A DNA stretch of 64,000 bases, taken from assembly GCF_008831285.2 (NCBI RefSeq), contig NC_045148.1:1304001-1368000 (forward strand), given 5' to 3'. Made by a program: the position numbers and the translations under genes. Positions 1 to 12,250 of this stretch are shown here, piece by piece. How positions within the stretch are numbered: position 1 is the stretch's first letter; each line of letters begins with the position of its first letter. This DNA is from Nymphaea colorata. Lineage: Eukaryota > Streptophyta > Magnoliopsida > Nymphaeales > Nymphaeaceae. Under the pieces are notes generated by a model that was given only the letters and a program-made list of their open reading frames with translations, was not told the origin of the DNA and did not search any database.

Positions 1-1332
1 TCCCTTAAAGAATAAGAACAAAAGTATTTTAATAGTTCAAGAAATGAATGGATCTTCTAGGACAAGAATATGAAATTTTGTTTGATTTTGGAGAGAAAGA
101 GAGGTTCTTAGAGCTCCATGACATGAACGAGAACATGTGGCACATGATTTTTGCCAACTTGATGCTTAGTTCGTATGGAGTAAAACTGAATTTCATCATT
201 TTTCAAGAGTCAAATACTCTTAGAATCAATATTTTAATTTTAATCAATTTAAATCAGAATAAAATCTGATTTTTATGACAATTTTGAGGAAAAAGGATGA
301 TATCCACATTTCTTCTATATTTTAAAGTTTGATTTCATCCTTATTTGCCTAATTCTTATTTGTTTCGAGTTTTTCATCTATGACTCAAGCTTATGGACTA
401 TATCTCTAATTCATGTGCTTAACCATATAATAAGCACATTTAGAGAAAGCCTTATATTTTAATTAAAATCAATCTTCACGCATAGATTGTATAACGTGTG
501 ATTGCAATGAATGAATCTTGAGAGATTATGAGAGAGAGAAGAATGAATGTTTCATATAGTCTCTCTTCTCATTTCATGCATTCATTTTCACTTAAAATCA
601 ATAGCACCACGTGCACATTCTCAAGAAGTTAAGTGATTCAACTTTGAGTTGCAAAAAGTGACCAAGTAATATTGCAACAAGAATTTATAAACTTTGCAAC
701 AAGAATTTATAAACTTCACTTAACTTCCAAAGAAAACATAAGCAATGCATTCATAATTTCGATCAAAATATATTTAGAAAACAATACATTTTCTAACAAT
801 TTGGACTTATGTCCTATCAAAATAATGAACTCTACACAAGTTTTTAAATCACACCATTTGACAAAAGAAGAATTCAAAATCAATTTTGATCATAAGATCA
901 TCATTTCAACTCATGAATCAAATTGAATTTACAACAAAGAACTCAATTTCAAAATTTCTAAGAATTGTGGATTTCAAATGACACCAAAACAAATGTTTTT
1001 AAATCAATTTAAAAACCCTTCAATCTTCAATTTTCAAAACAAGTTAAAATCACTTATAAACTTTGAGTTTTGAATCCAGCAAATCACTTTGGTTTTTGAA
1101 TCCAAAACTTCAATGCATAAGCATATAGGACTTGCATCAATAACTCATACATTATCCAAATGATCCTTATTCCTTGGTCTAATTATCCCTGTTAAAGGCG
1201 GCAGGAACGGATGGACCTCATACCGATGAGCGGATCCATTTCTCTTAAAAATTTTCTTCAAAACCTCAATTTTAAAAGAATTTTGTTGATTCACATTTCG
1301 ACCCCCTTTGAGAAAGGGGTGGGGTGTGAACA
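1..1332 (-). mobile_element. Possible end of an LTR retrotransposon (LTR reading leftwards out of the window)
   Basis: No convincing gene is present. The stretch is AT-rich and ends at 1332; on the minus strand it opens TGTTCACACCCC, the kind of TG-plus-CACACCC start common on plant Ty3/gypsy LTRs, followed by a C-rich block and AT-rich sequence. Nothing recognisable as pol is present and the other end would lie outside the window, so this is an inference from the terminus alone. Two short ORFs (48-269 and 672-926) have no recognisable domain. Confidence 0.3.
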
Positions 1333-1454
1333 ATGCCTCTAGCCATAACGTACTCGGATACGACGTATTTTTATTTTGGATTGCTTCATTATCTATCTTT
1401 CAATTTTGAATTTGCTGTTTTCTTAGTCGTGGCTGTCGCTCTTCGTATGATAAG

Positions 1455-1659
1455 CAGGGGCGGAGGGAGGGGGAGGGGGCACCTAGGCCATGGCTCCACC
1501 CCAACCAAATGAAAAAAAAAATACTGTGTAAAAATTAAATTTTTTTTTGCTTTTATGTATTTTTCGAGTGTGAGTTGAGTTTAGCCCTACCCAAATTCAA
1601 CCCACAAAACCCAGCCCCCATTTGACTCATCATTGAAGAAAATCTTGGCTTCGCCCCTC
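1455..1659. mobile_element. hAT-type MITE, 205 bp
   Basis: The element starts CAGGGGCGGAG and ends CTTCGCCCCTC, giving short imperfect terminal inverted repeats. It is flanked by ATGATAAG (1447-1454) and ATGATAAA (1660-1667), an 8-bp target duplication with one mismatch, which is the hAT signature. The interior is AT-rich and non-coding, so it would need a transposase in trans. A related copy sits at 39878-40051. Confidence 0.6.
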
Positions 1660-1667
1660 ATGATAAA

Positions 1668-2730
1668 TATATGTAGGTGTGGCCAAGGAGAGATAGAACA
1701 AGAATCACCCACCTTTCTTCCTGATCATACACCTGCCAAAGCTATGAAAAAACGGACAGCCCGGATCATCCACCATAGTGTGAGCTGGGAGCATCTCTGA
1801 AAAGCTAGGCCTACTCAATCATTTGCCAAGTACCAAATGCTGTATATTTCCAACAGCGAAGCCGCTCCCTCTCTCGATCATATGGTTTGGCTAAGGGAGC
1901 GCGTAGAGCCTGGGAGGTGCAAAGCTCATTTTCCTTCCTGAGTAAAGCAACACATAAAAAGGCAGTCTGCCAAACAATCCTTTTGATGCATAAGATATGG
2001 AAAGCCGTTGGTTTGGGTCCCTTAGCATACTTCCTTAGAAAAAGACTTGATACATCGTAAACAGCAAGCGGCCTTGATATGCTAATGATCTTCCAATTGA
2101 CAATCTACAATGAGGGTCTGTTGAGATTTCTCAGGTGAGTGCTCAGATTGTATCCTATTTTCATTTCTTTTCTTTCTTATCTTCTCGTCTCGTTGGGCGG
2201 CATCAGCACACGAGGAAAGTTGGTGTTGTATCGCTCAAGAACCGAGAGCCGTTCAATCCCTGGCCAGGGGAGCTTGCTTATAGAAAGGCAGTGGCACAAG
2301 GAGTTAACGACGGGACATGTTGCAACCTATATGGATCATCAGGCAGCTTTTTACATGAGTATGCCTAGAAGATAAAAGAAAGAATCGCCTATTGTCAATC
2401 TTAGCGAAAGTTCTACACCCACAGCCAAGTAGACGGATAGCATTGCAGGAAACAATCCACCTAAGGGGAAACCCCACTTGCTGCGAGAAAGATATCAATT
2501 TTCATGGTACTGCATTCTCACTAATGCACTTAGCAACTTCAAAGGATGAGACCGTTTCTTGAAAAACTCCCGATCATGTGCCTAGAAAGTTGATCTCTTC
2601 TATTCCCCTGTGAAGCGTGATTAAAGGAAGGCGAGCTATGAGTGATGACTCTTATCGAGTTGAGAGCAAGCCTTCTCTTCTAAACAGGAACAACAACAAA
2701 GCCTAGAGTGGAAATGAAAGAAGGCAGGGA
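1668..2730. other. Unrecognised moderately GC-rich intergenic block, possibly organelle-derived
   Basis: About 1.1 kb with more even base composition than its AT-rich surroundings. Short ORFs (2135-2368, 2139-2375, 2304-2498) overlap in different frames and none has a recognisable domain. The texture resembles plant mitochondrial intergenic DNA, but this is an impression only. A short piece (about 2636-2700) recurs in the same orientation near 39710-39770. Confidence 0.25.
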
Positions 2731-5609
2731 AAGAAGCAACCACCGCTAATCGTACGTAGTAGCAGTGGTAGCCTTGAACATCCTCGCTTTGAAGCTTTCA
2801 TAGTCCACATCGCTTGCCCTTCCTGCGGAGTTGTCATCCGAAAGCAACAAACAATTAGCATCTCCGATTTGAGAGAACGGTTCACACAGAGAAGGCGAGC
2901 CCTTTCATAGGCTACAATACTGCATGCATCTGGCCTATTCCTTAGTAAACTTGTCATCCACACATCATATGATAACCCAGATTCATGACATTGTGGTATA
3001 GTTTTTTAATGTTTTGTAAGCTGTCAATAGAAAACCTTATCAAACCTGCTAGGGTTTTAAGAGAGGCCTCTAGCAATCAATAATGTCCAAATCTGTATCG
3101 TTGCTATGTCGTTTAATTAATGTGATCGCCATGCGGCATATTGGCCCCTCTTTTCCATTTTTTGAATTAAAAAATTAAATTCTGATAGTTTAAAAACGGA
3201 AAAAAGGAAAACGAATATAAACCCTATTTATATTTCACTACTTTGTTGTATAGATATTTCAATTGTAAGGACCCAGTCACACTGAGGGTGTTCTTGATAC
3301 GCTTTTAATTTTACACGTAGCAGCTATATCAGATCCCCTGTTTGTTTAGACAGTGGGTCTCATTTAGCATGGCTTTGCATGGCCTTCAATCAGATCCGAA
3401 GCTATAAAACAAAACCTGAGTCTCTTCTTTTCTAGATTTTGATTTTCCTTTTATGGGACATAATTATTGAGACATGTTGTCGCATGCTCTTCTTTACCTA
3501 CGAAAAGTCACACACCCAACTTGGACTTTGTAGCAAAAGATAAATTATATCTCCGGAAATCATGCAAGGTGATACATCACTACTAATAAAAGCATAAATA
3601 TAAATTTTGCCTCATAATCAGAAAGATCTCTTCAAAGGAAACAAGGTCCCTTATTAGATGCTTTTGCATTCAAGGTTGCTGCATAAAGTAAATGAGCAGG
3701 TTTCCTTCAATCCGCAAATTAGGGTCTGATCATTGAATTCCTGCGGGCAGAAGAAAAATGGAAACGCAGTGCAGTTCCCCGAGCGTTATGAAATGATTCA
3801 AAATTATGCCACGCATTACTTTTCAGAAGTTCTAAATATTTTTAAGATTCTTCTTTATTTTTAAAATTATCCATATGTTTTCCCATTTACTCGTTTAATT
3901 TCCAGTTCACCGCTTCCAATTCAGCTGAATCGCTAAAGAATACGCTGAATCAGTAGCTTGGCCAAGAACTTAATTTATTAGCACTGGTGTCACAAAATTT
4001 TACTTTGTTTAGTTGCCAATTGAACTCCGCACATAGGCCGGACATGTTGGAGTACAAATCAACCAGCCACGAAACCAAATTCTATAGGCTTCAGTCGATC
4101 CAGCTCATATGTATGTACTATGATCATATTAAACCATGGAGTGATGAAGAAAAAGATTATGTTATTACTTCACATGAGCTTACCTTTCGCATCTCATAAT
4201 TTTGACATATGAATATAACCAAGTTGATACATAATTAAGGCATTTGTAGAGCCTAAAATCCACAGAGAGAATCTTTTGCAACGAGTACAAAGTTAGTGTA
4301 CTTCACGCTGGGAAGAGACCTCAATGGTATTTTAATCAGCTACCCTGCTGGTATTGAGGTGTTTTCTCCCTACCCACTTAATGAACTTGTTAGTGTTATG
4401 GGAGGATAACATATGGCTGCCTTTAAAATATCAGGTTGTGAAATTTGGAATTTCAGATCTAAACATCCAATGACTAAAACAACTAGCTTTTTTCACTTCT
4501 TTAATTTGGTTTCCTTACCACAGGGACACACTATTTAGGGCTTCCATGTCCACTGGGCACGTGCCATGTGATCACATGTTGATGTACAGACATTATTTTG
4601 ACACCAATAATGTTTAGACTTGGATAATACCTTTCATAACAAATTAATATTCTATAATAAAATATATCAAATAGTTGCAATCAATTGCATTATTGAGAAC
4701 TAATCCACATTTTTTTCCTATTTAATTTCTTGAACCAAATTTGGATTTCAAGCTTAGGGCATAAACTCTCTACCCTCTAAAAGAAAGGTCACCGACATAC
4801 AAGTTGAAACGCAACATGAGTGACACCCTAGGCATAGAAAGCTGACGCTGTATCGTAAAGGGACGAGAGGTTGGGTAGAAACTTCAAGTTTTTTCTAAGT
4901 GGTAGAATAAAATAACATTCCTCCTGCTCACCCAATAGTAATATGAATAAACCCAATACTAATATGAACAAAGTATATGTAAGAGAACAAAAGTAGATGT
5001 TTGCTCACAAAGGCCAGCTCCACTCATGTAAGGGCCAATATTTGAATTCGAAATTAACCAGAACATTTGAAACGTCGATACCCAAGTTCGGTTTCTTTTT
5101 CCTAACTAAATTGAAGTTTTCATCTTTTAGTTTCATTAACTATGATCTAGATTAGGATCAGCTTCTTATGTACTAATAAATTGAAATTTCTCGGATAATA
5201 CAATTCATTATAACTCAATCTTATCCATTTCAACAAATTTTTGCATCATCTTTCCACTGGTCTATCTTCGATTGCCCATCCATTTTTAATTCTCAAAAAC
5301 CAAATTTAACTTAGATGTGATCGGACTTCACAACCTTGCATTAATTACTAAAGACCGATCGAAAAAGAAATCAATATGCTATCCGGATTGCAGCTCCAGA
5401 ACAGATAGTTGAAATCATAATTAAAGTACGCTAAACAAAAAGGATCCAAGAAGATATATGTGAAGATATGTAGCTGAACAATATTATATTAGTCCAAGCA
5501 ATGGCATTCGATGATCAGTGTGTAGTGAAAGGCCAGTTGAAAGTGAAGAAACTGAGATCAAGGTAACTGTGCTGGTGATAGTTTCTAGGGCATCCACCTG
5601 AAAACTGCA

Positions 5610-6530
5610 TGATTCCTGGGCTCATGTGCCTTGTTCTTCGCAAGAGGAGTTATCGGCGCATCGGCAGTTGAATGAGCAGTAGCTTGTTAGTTAGAATACG
5701 TTCAAAAATGCTACCTTCGAGTCGGTCTTCACACTGTGGATGATTGATTGCACATGCCAATTCCTAGTTTAAATAATGAAGGCAGAAGAAGATTAAACTG
5801 AGATCTTGATTGTGGGAAATCAACTGTAAATAAATCCAAAGTCAAATTTGTTCTTTTCTGCCCGAAAACTGTGAGAACCCCTAAAAAAATGGCGTCCTCA
5901 TATCACGCTGCTCGCTCACATGCCGTTTGGGGTCGCGCCAATTTTTTTTTTTTTGTCTTTTTTTTGGGCAATGGCGTCTGGGCACACTCCTTGATATTTT
6001 AACAACAGAATCCTAACTTCCATGGAACCACTCTTTGTACCACAATGTGTCCTGGCCTCTCCGTATAAGATAATCTTAGTTTCTTCTTCACATCTATATA
6101 TAATCGAAGCTGCATAACCTTCTTCTGATCTCTGGATTTCGACACATCTGATCACCCGTTTATATTTGTTGGTTTCTTGTTTTTGGCGATTGATGAAGAT
6201 GGGTTGTTGTAGATTTATAATTTTGTATGCTTGTTTTCTTCTTTAAAGTTGTTTTCACTTCTTTGTGAAGATGTTCAAAGGAAGAAAATGGCGTGAATGT
6301 TAGTTTTGGTATATCTGGAATCACATGTTGGACGTTTCTGCTGCAATTTTTATTAGTTTTTCTCTTGTGATGCATCATTCGCTTTCAAGGAAACCGAAAA
6401 CAATGGACTACTGACTGCCCAATGTTAAATTAGTGTATACATTTGACTGGCTGGATTCTTGAAATGAATAAGATACCATCTCAAACTATGGTAACTTTTA
6501 GGATACATTTAAAGAAGAAAAATGCTTTCC
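5610..6530 (+). other. Left-arm-specific block with a promoter-like TATA motif, no gene recognised
   Basis: The right arm of the inverted duplication joins the two flanks of this block directly, so it was either gained here or lost there. It contains poly-T runs and, at 6094-6103, a TATA-like motif (CTATATATAA). Downstream pyrimidine-rich leader-like sequence follows, but only tiny ORFs. It may be an orphaned promoter and 5' leader fragment. Confidence 0.25.
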
Positions 6531-7057
6531 TCACTTTTTTTGAATTTTTTACTTTGGGGAAACTGCCTTAAGCTTAAAAGGCTCAAGACCATATCCTTAT
6601 GCTCGATTAATGCATACAAAACAGATAAATCTGTGATTTTCCTATATGGAAGGCACTTTTGTTGGCATGAAACTGCGCTCTAGTCTTAGAATTTCCATCT
6701 TTTCCAATGGCGTCTTTAGTACTTTCAATTGCTCCCAAAAAAGTAAAGCGACACGAAGCCAATTGAATATTTGATGAACACAAATATAAAACAGCAAGTG
6801 CAACAAATCATCGACAAAATACGCCTTTATACCTGCAACTTGTTCAACGACAAGGACTACTCCAAGCAGAGACCCAAAAGAGAAAACCACCGACCAACTA
6901 CGTAGTTTTCTATAAACCACTTAAAAAAAAACCACCCACTTGCACACAGAATCCAAGCCAAAAATATTACTAAAATATTAACAAAACTAACTGAATATAT
7001 ATAGTATTAAAAAAGATTGCATGTGATTCGAATGCCATCGAGTGGGTAGCCTTGCAC

Positions 7058-7067
7058 TTTAAATATG
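7058..7067 (+). promoter_or_regulatory. Putative TATA box of the SAUR gene
   Basis: The motif TTTAAATATG lies about 90 bp upstream of the SAUR ATG at 7156, a normal distance for a plant TATA box with a short leader. The disrupted SAUR copy on the right arm lacks a 17-bp segment that includes this motif, while the flanking bases are conserved. Confidence 0.5.
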
Positions 7068-7155
7068 TAAGCAAAAGTCCTCGTCTCTTGCTCTCTCATG
7101 CAACTAAAGTTTGCGGCCTTTCTGCTGAATCGCCTTCCTTCTTGATCTTTTGCCC

Positions 7156-7665
7156 ATGGATCCCAAGAAACCCAACAAGATCAGTGAGATCGTTCGCCTG
7201 CAACAACTGGTAAAGAGATGGAGGAAGCTAGCAAGCGCTCCCAAGAACGGTGGGAAGAAGAGCATAAGCTTTCTGAAGAGGACGCTCTCCTTCTCCGACT
7301 CGTCCAAGTTAGGAGACGTGCCCAAAGGGTACCTGGCGGTGTGCGTGGGGAAGGAGATGAAGAGGTTCGTCATCCCCACAGACTACCTCAGCCACTACGC
7401 CTTTGCTGATCTGCTGAAGGAGGCAGAGGAGGAGTTTGGGTTCCAAAACGAAGGGGCTCTGAGGATCCCCTGCGATACAGATGCCTTTGAAAAGATACTG
7501 AAGGTGGTGGAAGAAGATGATGGGGACAGCTTCTACGTGAGGGATCAGGGTGATGCCGCCGCTGCGTCGATGGGTGAGGAGATGGGAGTGTCCTGTGGGT
7601 CTCAGGCCGACGCCATTGCTGGCCTGGTTCGCTCTCATTCGCACCACAAGCCCATGTGTAGATGA
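7156..7665 (+). CDS. SAUR: SAUR family auxin-responsive protein, intact
   Basis: This is a 169-residue, single-exon protein of the plant SAUR (small auxin up RNA) family. The best-known family role is inhibition of PP2C.D phosphatases at the plasma membrane, which keeps H+-ATPases active and promotes cell expansion. A basic N-terminus (residues 1-45, rich in Lys and Arg) leads into the SAUR domain at about residues 55-120. The domain shows VPKGYLAVCVG, the RFVIPTDYL segment, EAEEEFGF and an IPCD motif. The C-terminal tail is Ser/His-rich. The ATG at 7156 fits the basic SAUR start; a TTG codon two residues earlier is not a plausible plant start. Lack of introns is normal for SAURs. The gene lies in the left arm of the inverted duplication, and its right-arm sister is disrupted at 28797-34177. 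A TATA-like motif sits about 90 bp upstream. Identity is secure; the subgroup is not assigned. Confidence 0.95.
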   Translation: MDPKKPNKISEIVRLQQLVKRWRKLASAPKNGGKKSISFLKRTLSFSDSSKLGDVPKGYLAVCVGKEMKRFVIPTDYLSHYAFADLLKEAEEEFGFQNEGALRIPCDTDAFEKILKVVEEDDGDSFYVRDQGDAAAASMGEEMGVSCGSQADAIAGLVRSHSHHKPMCR

Positions 7666-7943
7666 TCATCGTTCATGATGACAATTTACAGTAACTATAT
7701 ATGATAACCCTGATGTTATATGACTCTTCTCTCTTTCGCTAGGTCTCTCTCTTCCCCCCCTCCTTCCTGGTTGTATGTACATGGCGAAGGAAGCCATAAA
7801 CATTTTCAAATGAGCAATGAGTTTTGTGAATCAAGTGACTGATAATTGAGCATATTGTATTCTTGCTTCTTCTCTGTCTGTGTGTTGTGTGTTTGTAAGA
7901 TTTGTTTTTGGTCTTTCTGATTTGGTTGGTTTGCTGGTTTGGA

Positions 7944-9112
7944 GTTTGCGTTGAAGTCACGGGCAGCGTGTAGCTGTGTGACCATGTGCGTCGCCATTAA
8001 TCGCTCATAAATCACAGGCTGCACGAGAGATGCCATATGGGGAGATCTCCCAAGTTGTACCGCAATATCTACTCAGAAAGGGACGGCTCCTCCGCCACTT
8101 GCTGTGACTTTGTCTCGATCAGTGTCTCCCCAGAATATCGTTTCTCGTTGGCACTTCAAGCCACGAACCATTGATGACTTCTTGTATGATAAACAAGCGA
8201 CCAGATCTTGCAGAGTTCATCTTCTCTGTGTGCGTGTGCGTGCGTGCTTCATCTGTACGTGCTTTTTGGGTTGCATCTGATGCTGATCATGAACATCTTT
8301 TACGATGCGATGTAGAAAGATTTATTTGTTGAGGAAATAAAAAGGCAGGCCCTTGATAAATACGCACAAGGAATTCCTTTGGCTTTTAACATGCGATGGC
8401 CCCTGAATTGAAGTGCCAAACTTTTCCATATAAAACATCATGGGTTTATTTTAACTAAACCACGTCCAACTTCCAAGCAGGGGAAAAATAAACTTTTCAC
8501 CGAGGATTTAAATAGAGCAAGATATAAATATTGATGTCTTCATGTTTTTTCGTGGCCTATTGAAAGCATGAACGTCTGTGTATGTTAAGAGAGAGTGGTG
8601 CAGTGGATTGGCTTTTTTCGTGATAAAGTAATCATAAATGGAACATATTGGTATGAATCTATGCAGATTCATGAACACCTCCTCAACAGGGACGGAGTTA
8701 TGATTCTATAATTTCAAAATTTTAACTAGAATCAAAATAAAAAATTTTAAATTTTTTTATATAGGTGTTAAACTAAAATTTTTGAAAGTTTAAGAAGTTT
8801 TTAAAATTTAAGGGGACGTCTTACACCACTCTAGTGCTGAAAAAAAAAGGTGGAGATTTTGGAGAATCCATCCTTTTATTTTTCATCTTTAATTTTCCAG
8901 TGTAAAGGGATTTTCTTTTATTATAATAAGGTTATTATGGTGATCTTTCAGGCCAATGCACAAAACAAACAAGCTGGTAACATATGTCCCCACATGTCAT
9001 GTGTTCTGGACCTCTGGTGACAGAAATTACAATACTGTCTTGAAAAAATAAAAAAATAAAGAACTGCACCACTACCTAAACAAAATGTGAAAAGAAAGAT
9101 CTTTTCTATTTT
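7944..9112. other. Left-arm-specific intergenic block, no gene seen
   Basis: The right arm joins sequence matching about 7935 directly to sequence matching about 9113, so this 1.2-kb block is absent there. It contains a short GT-rich run near 8230, AT-rich DNA and a degenerate GGGACGGAG motif near 8690 resembling a MITE end. No ORF has a recognisable domain. Confidence 0.35.
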
Positions 9113-9835
9113 GTCCTCATGAGGGGGGCAAGGTGGTGCATTATATGTGAGAAATATATCTTCATAATTTCCAATTTTAAGTGAAAGAAATCAAATAAAA
9201 TAGGGTAACGGTTAGTAAAAAACTTAAATGAGTCAAGCTTGAGCCAAGACTCGACTCCATCTATTGAGTCAAGCTGATCATGTACAGCCTGCCTCCAGTG
9301 TTTTAGACAAACCAGACACGAACAACATATGAGTCGAGTGGACAGAGCTGGATCTTGACTTGGATCGTGTACAGCCCTAGTTATGTGAACCTAAACATCA
9401 GGTGAATTGACCTTGAGGCCGTGATTAAGGTGCCGTTTGATTCCACAAGAAAAGTTGGGAAATGGCGAGATCATGTCCCGTTTGGAGGTGAGCCCCATCG
9501 CGTAATATCAAGCACGGGACAGCAGAATGGGTGGAACACAGTGTTCCCCCGTCCAGAAGGCTCGTTCGGACGTACGTGTAGGATGCGAAGAGCATGTTGG
9601 ATGATTTTCTGGTGCACATCTGCAAGTACAATAAAAGTCGTCGGCAGCTCACAAATTTCCATGACCGTGTTTGCTTCTACTTTTGAAAAAATGAATGAAC
9701 GGTTTCATTACTAAAACCTGGACACGATGAGCCTCTCAATTTAAGGCGAAGCATTTACAAACGATGCCGCTTTCAAATTGGGCATCAAACTTAGTGGGTT
9801 CCTATTTTCTTCCCGACTGGGCTCTCTTCTCACGG

Positions 9836-10327
9836 TCAAGCGTACCGGCTCGCGGTAAGAGAAGGCCTCGCGTGGGGAAGCAAGGAAGGAACGGCGGCGA
9901 GAAGGCCGATAAAGGAGGAGGACCTACTGAAGAGGCTTCCGAATGCGGCCTTCTTCCGGCAGGTGCTCCGGCCGCGCTCTCTCCTCGCCATGGCCTCCAC
10001 GAGCTCCTCGAACTCGTCCGCCTCGCAGGGAAGCGTCAGGCCGCCCTCGTGCTCGAACCCGAACTCTTCCTCTGCCCGCGCCAGAAGCGCCCGAAACTCC
10101 GCGTGCCGGAGGAACGCCGTGGGAATAACGAACCTACGCAGCTCGCTCCCGACGTACACCGCAAGATAGCCCTTCGGCACCGCGGTCGGACGGTTGGCCG
10201 TAGCGCCGTCGGAGAGAAGAGACTCCCGCAGGTGTTGGCCGCCCGTGAAGGAATTCCAGGGGCGGAGGACGCTCCTGAGCCTCACGATCTGCTTGCTGCG
10301 GCCATCGTCCGAACCGACGGCGCTCAT
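9836..10327 (-). CDS. SAUR: SAUR family auxin-responsive protein, GC-rich, intact
   Basis: This is a 163-residue single-exon SAUR protein read on the minus strand from ATG at 10327 to TGA at 9838-9836. The N-terminus has the basic SKQIVRLRSVLRPW segment typical of SAURs. The SAUR domain spans about residues 50-113, with VPKGYLAVYVG, RRFVIPTAFL, RAEEEFGF and a LPCEADEFEEL segment. The last 50 residues are a Ser/Arg-rich tail without a known domain. The expected role is the family one, regulation of auxin-induced growth. Codons are strongly GC-biased at third positions, unlike the SAUR at 7156, so the two belong to different SAUR branches rather than to a recent tandem pair. The gene lies just outside the large inverted duplication, about 2.2 kb from the other SAUR and in convergent orientation. 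No lesion is visible. Confidence 0.93.
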   Translation of the reverse strand: MSAVGSDDGRSKQIVRLRSVLRPWNSFTGGQHLRESLLSDGATANRPTAVPKGYLAVYVGSELRRFVIPTAFLRHAEFRALLARAEEEFGFEHEGGLTLPCEADEFEELVEAMARRERGRSTCRKKAAFGSLFSRSSSFIGLLAAVPSLLPHARPSLTASRYA

Positions 10328-10732
10328 CGCTGCTTTAATCCCGGCAATGGAACCGTCACAATATATTCGGTCCTCTTCTCACCGAGCAATGGCCTCTTCC
10401 TTTCCCTCTCCGCTTCGTATTCTCGGTTTTGATTTCGGAATTGAGGTGCAGGCTAGAGCTTCCTTTGCCGACGAGTAGGACAACGGAGCAACGGAAGAGA
10501 AGGGGTAAAGAGATAAAGGATGAAGGTTGGAGTTCCGATCGGCCGCGAGAGATCGCTCATCTACAACGCGATTAAAACAACCGCTTTTTCAGGAGGAGAG
10601 GGAGTCTCAAAGCGCCTCTTCCACGGAATGCTTTTCCGCTTTCAGAGATTACAAAACAACAAAAAGAAAATTGAATTAGGTTCTTCTTCTCTCCCTTCCA
10701 AGACTCTATTCTCGCGGATCGCGAACCTCCCA

Positions 10733-10741
10733 AATAAATAG
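10733..10741 (-). promoter_or_regulatory. TATA-like motif upstream of the minus-strand SAUR
   Basis: Read on the minus strand this is CTATTTATT, about 400 bp upstream of the ATG at 10327. That would imply an unusually long leader, so the assignment is tentative. Confidence 0.2.
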
Positions 10742-10959
10742 ATGCATTGCGAACCACTACAGGGAAAAGTTGATCAAAATCGCCCTGTCAAGAGAGAGAG
10801 AGAGAGAAAGAGTCAAGACCGATGATCGGCGAGCGGATTGCGGGGAGGAGGGGGAATGATGGAGCCGTGATTTCAGGGGAGATGGGAGAGAAGAGTGTTG
10901 TCCAGCGAGGAACTCCAGCGCTCCATGACCAACTCTTTAAACGTGGAGGGAAACAAGGC

Positions 10960-12250
10960 TGGGGAGGGGGAGGCCCCGCCACTCCCTAGCCCGGGAGCGG
11001 GTCCCGCCGTCCGGTTCGCTCCCCGAGAATTCCTCCGCAGTAAAGGAAACCAGACACCTTCTTTTATCTTTGCTGAAAGTTGTTTTTTGCAGTCCCGCCC
11101 TTTTAACTTTAGCCGCAACTATTTTTTAAATATTATTTTTCGATTAAACTATTACTTTTATTCTTTACTGATAATAAATAACATTAAAGAAACTACGTCC
11201 GCCTTTTTATGTTTTCAAAGTCAACATTATTGGTGAAAATTCTATTCTCAAGTTATAAAATCATAGAAGATAATTTTTTTTTATGAGGAGGAAAATGAAC
11301 AATTTACTTATTTTGTTGCTCGAAGTGGTCTGCCACTATGTGACTGGCCCTCCACTCTGTGCAGGATTCAAACAGACGGGTTCTTTTGCAACTCTAACCA
11401 GATCAAGCTGTCGCCTAACCTATTTGCTGCCATCGGGTCCGTTAAGAGTGCAAATGGGTCGGACTTGGTATCTTTATACCATGTACCTACCAAATTACTT
11501 GCCTGGACGTGTTCATAAGTTATAATTAATTAAAAAAAAGCTGGACGACTAATAAGGTAGAACAACCAAGTCCTCCGACCCGATCCGTTATTACCATAAC
11601 CCGTAGGGTTCGTTCCAAGGTCCGAACCATAAACAAGGACCAAATCAGTCCTTTCCCCTTCGGCAGATAACCGCCTTTTACGGAGAAAGGACGTACGACC
11701 GTCACTGGGAACGGCAGGGCCCGCGGTCGGGCAAGATCCTGACCGTCGTACTTGGAGGTGCTGCCCTGCCGTACGACCGTTGAATCCTCTCCGTTCGTCA
11801 CGTCCAGTCGCTGTTTGGATGCATCTTTCTTTCCCTTGACCGTGCGTCTGCCCGCGAAGGTCGGTCCCACAGCCAATGCGTCGGATTCGGACCTCATGGG
11901 TCACCACAACCGACCCATACACTTTAAGTGAATATCATACACCTTTATATATATATATATATATATATATTTCACACTAAAAGACTGTGGATCTTGGACG
12001 AAACATGGGTTAGAAGAAGAATTCGTATATGTTAAATTAAAGTTATAAGAAAACAAGTTTTAGAAACGAATTAAGAAGAGAGATCAGAAAGGCCATTGAG
12101 AGACGATGGGAGGTCCAAGTTCCAACGACGAACAAGTGGATCCTAGGAGCGGGTCCACAACGAACTTCAGATGGACTGGACCACCCACCTCCCCTAGGGT
12201 CCGAATCTGACTAGCTGCCATATCTTCGATTCTTTTATCACTTGTTTCGA
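10960..12250 (+). repeat. Direct repeat, copy 1 (matches 40260-40740 plus 43155-43900)
   Basis: The block from about 10960 to 11470 recurs at about 40260-40740. The block from about 11480 to 12250 recurs at about 43155-43900. In the second copy the two halves are separated by about 2.4 kb that includes a DNA transposon. A GC-rich island at 11560-11920 carries overlapping ORFs that are not conserved in frame between copies. An (AT)n run lies at 11946-11970. From about 11990 the sequence also matches unit B at 22530. Confidence 0.75.

Larger units (their letters stand above)
2730..9575 (+). repeat. Left arm of a large inverted segmental duplication carrying a SAUR gene
   Basis: Blocks across this arm recur in reverse complement at 27785-38690. 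Examples are 2740-2960 with 38455-38680, 3990-4200 with 36380-36570, 4900-5600 with 34850-35530, the SAUR region 7100-7935 with 28510-34300, and 9115-9575 with 27785-28510. The arms differ by substitutions and block indels. The left arm has about 0.9 kb (5610-6530) and about 1.2 kb (7944-9112) that the right lacks. The right arm has the copia insertion and about 0.9 kb near 37510-38440. Apart from the SAUR gene the arm has no supported gene. Limits are by eye. Confidence 0.75.

Noticed and set aside
7309-7669. Minus-strand ORFs of 93-112 residues across the first SAUR
   Set aside because: Antisense shadows of the SAUR coding sequence.
8690-8830. Possible MITE starting GGGACGGAG
   Set aside because: A matching opposite end and target duplication could not be located.
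9764-10478. Plus-strand ORFs up to 222 residues over the minus-strand SAUR
   Set aside because: GC-rich antisense of the SAUR gene, whose own domain is clear on the minus strand.
11526-11922. Two overlapping minus-strand ORFs of 123 and 130 residues in a GC-rich island
   Set aside because: The second copy at 43372-43626 has indels that break both frames, and no domain is recognisable.
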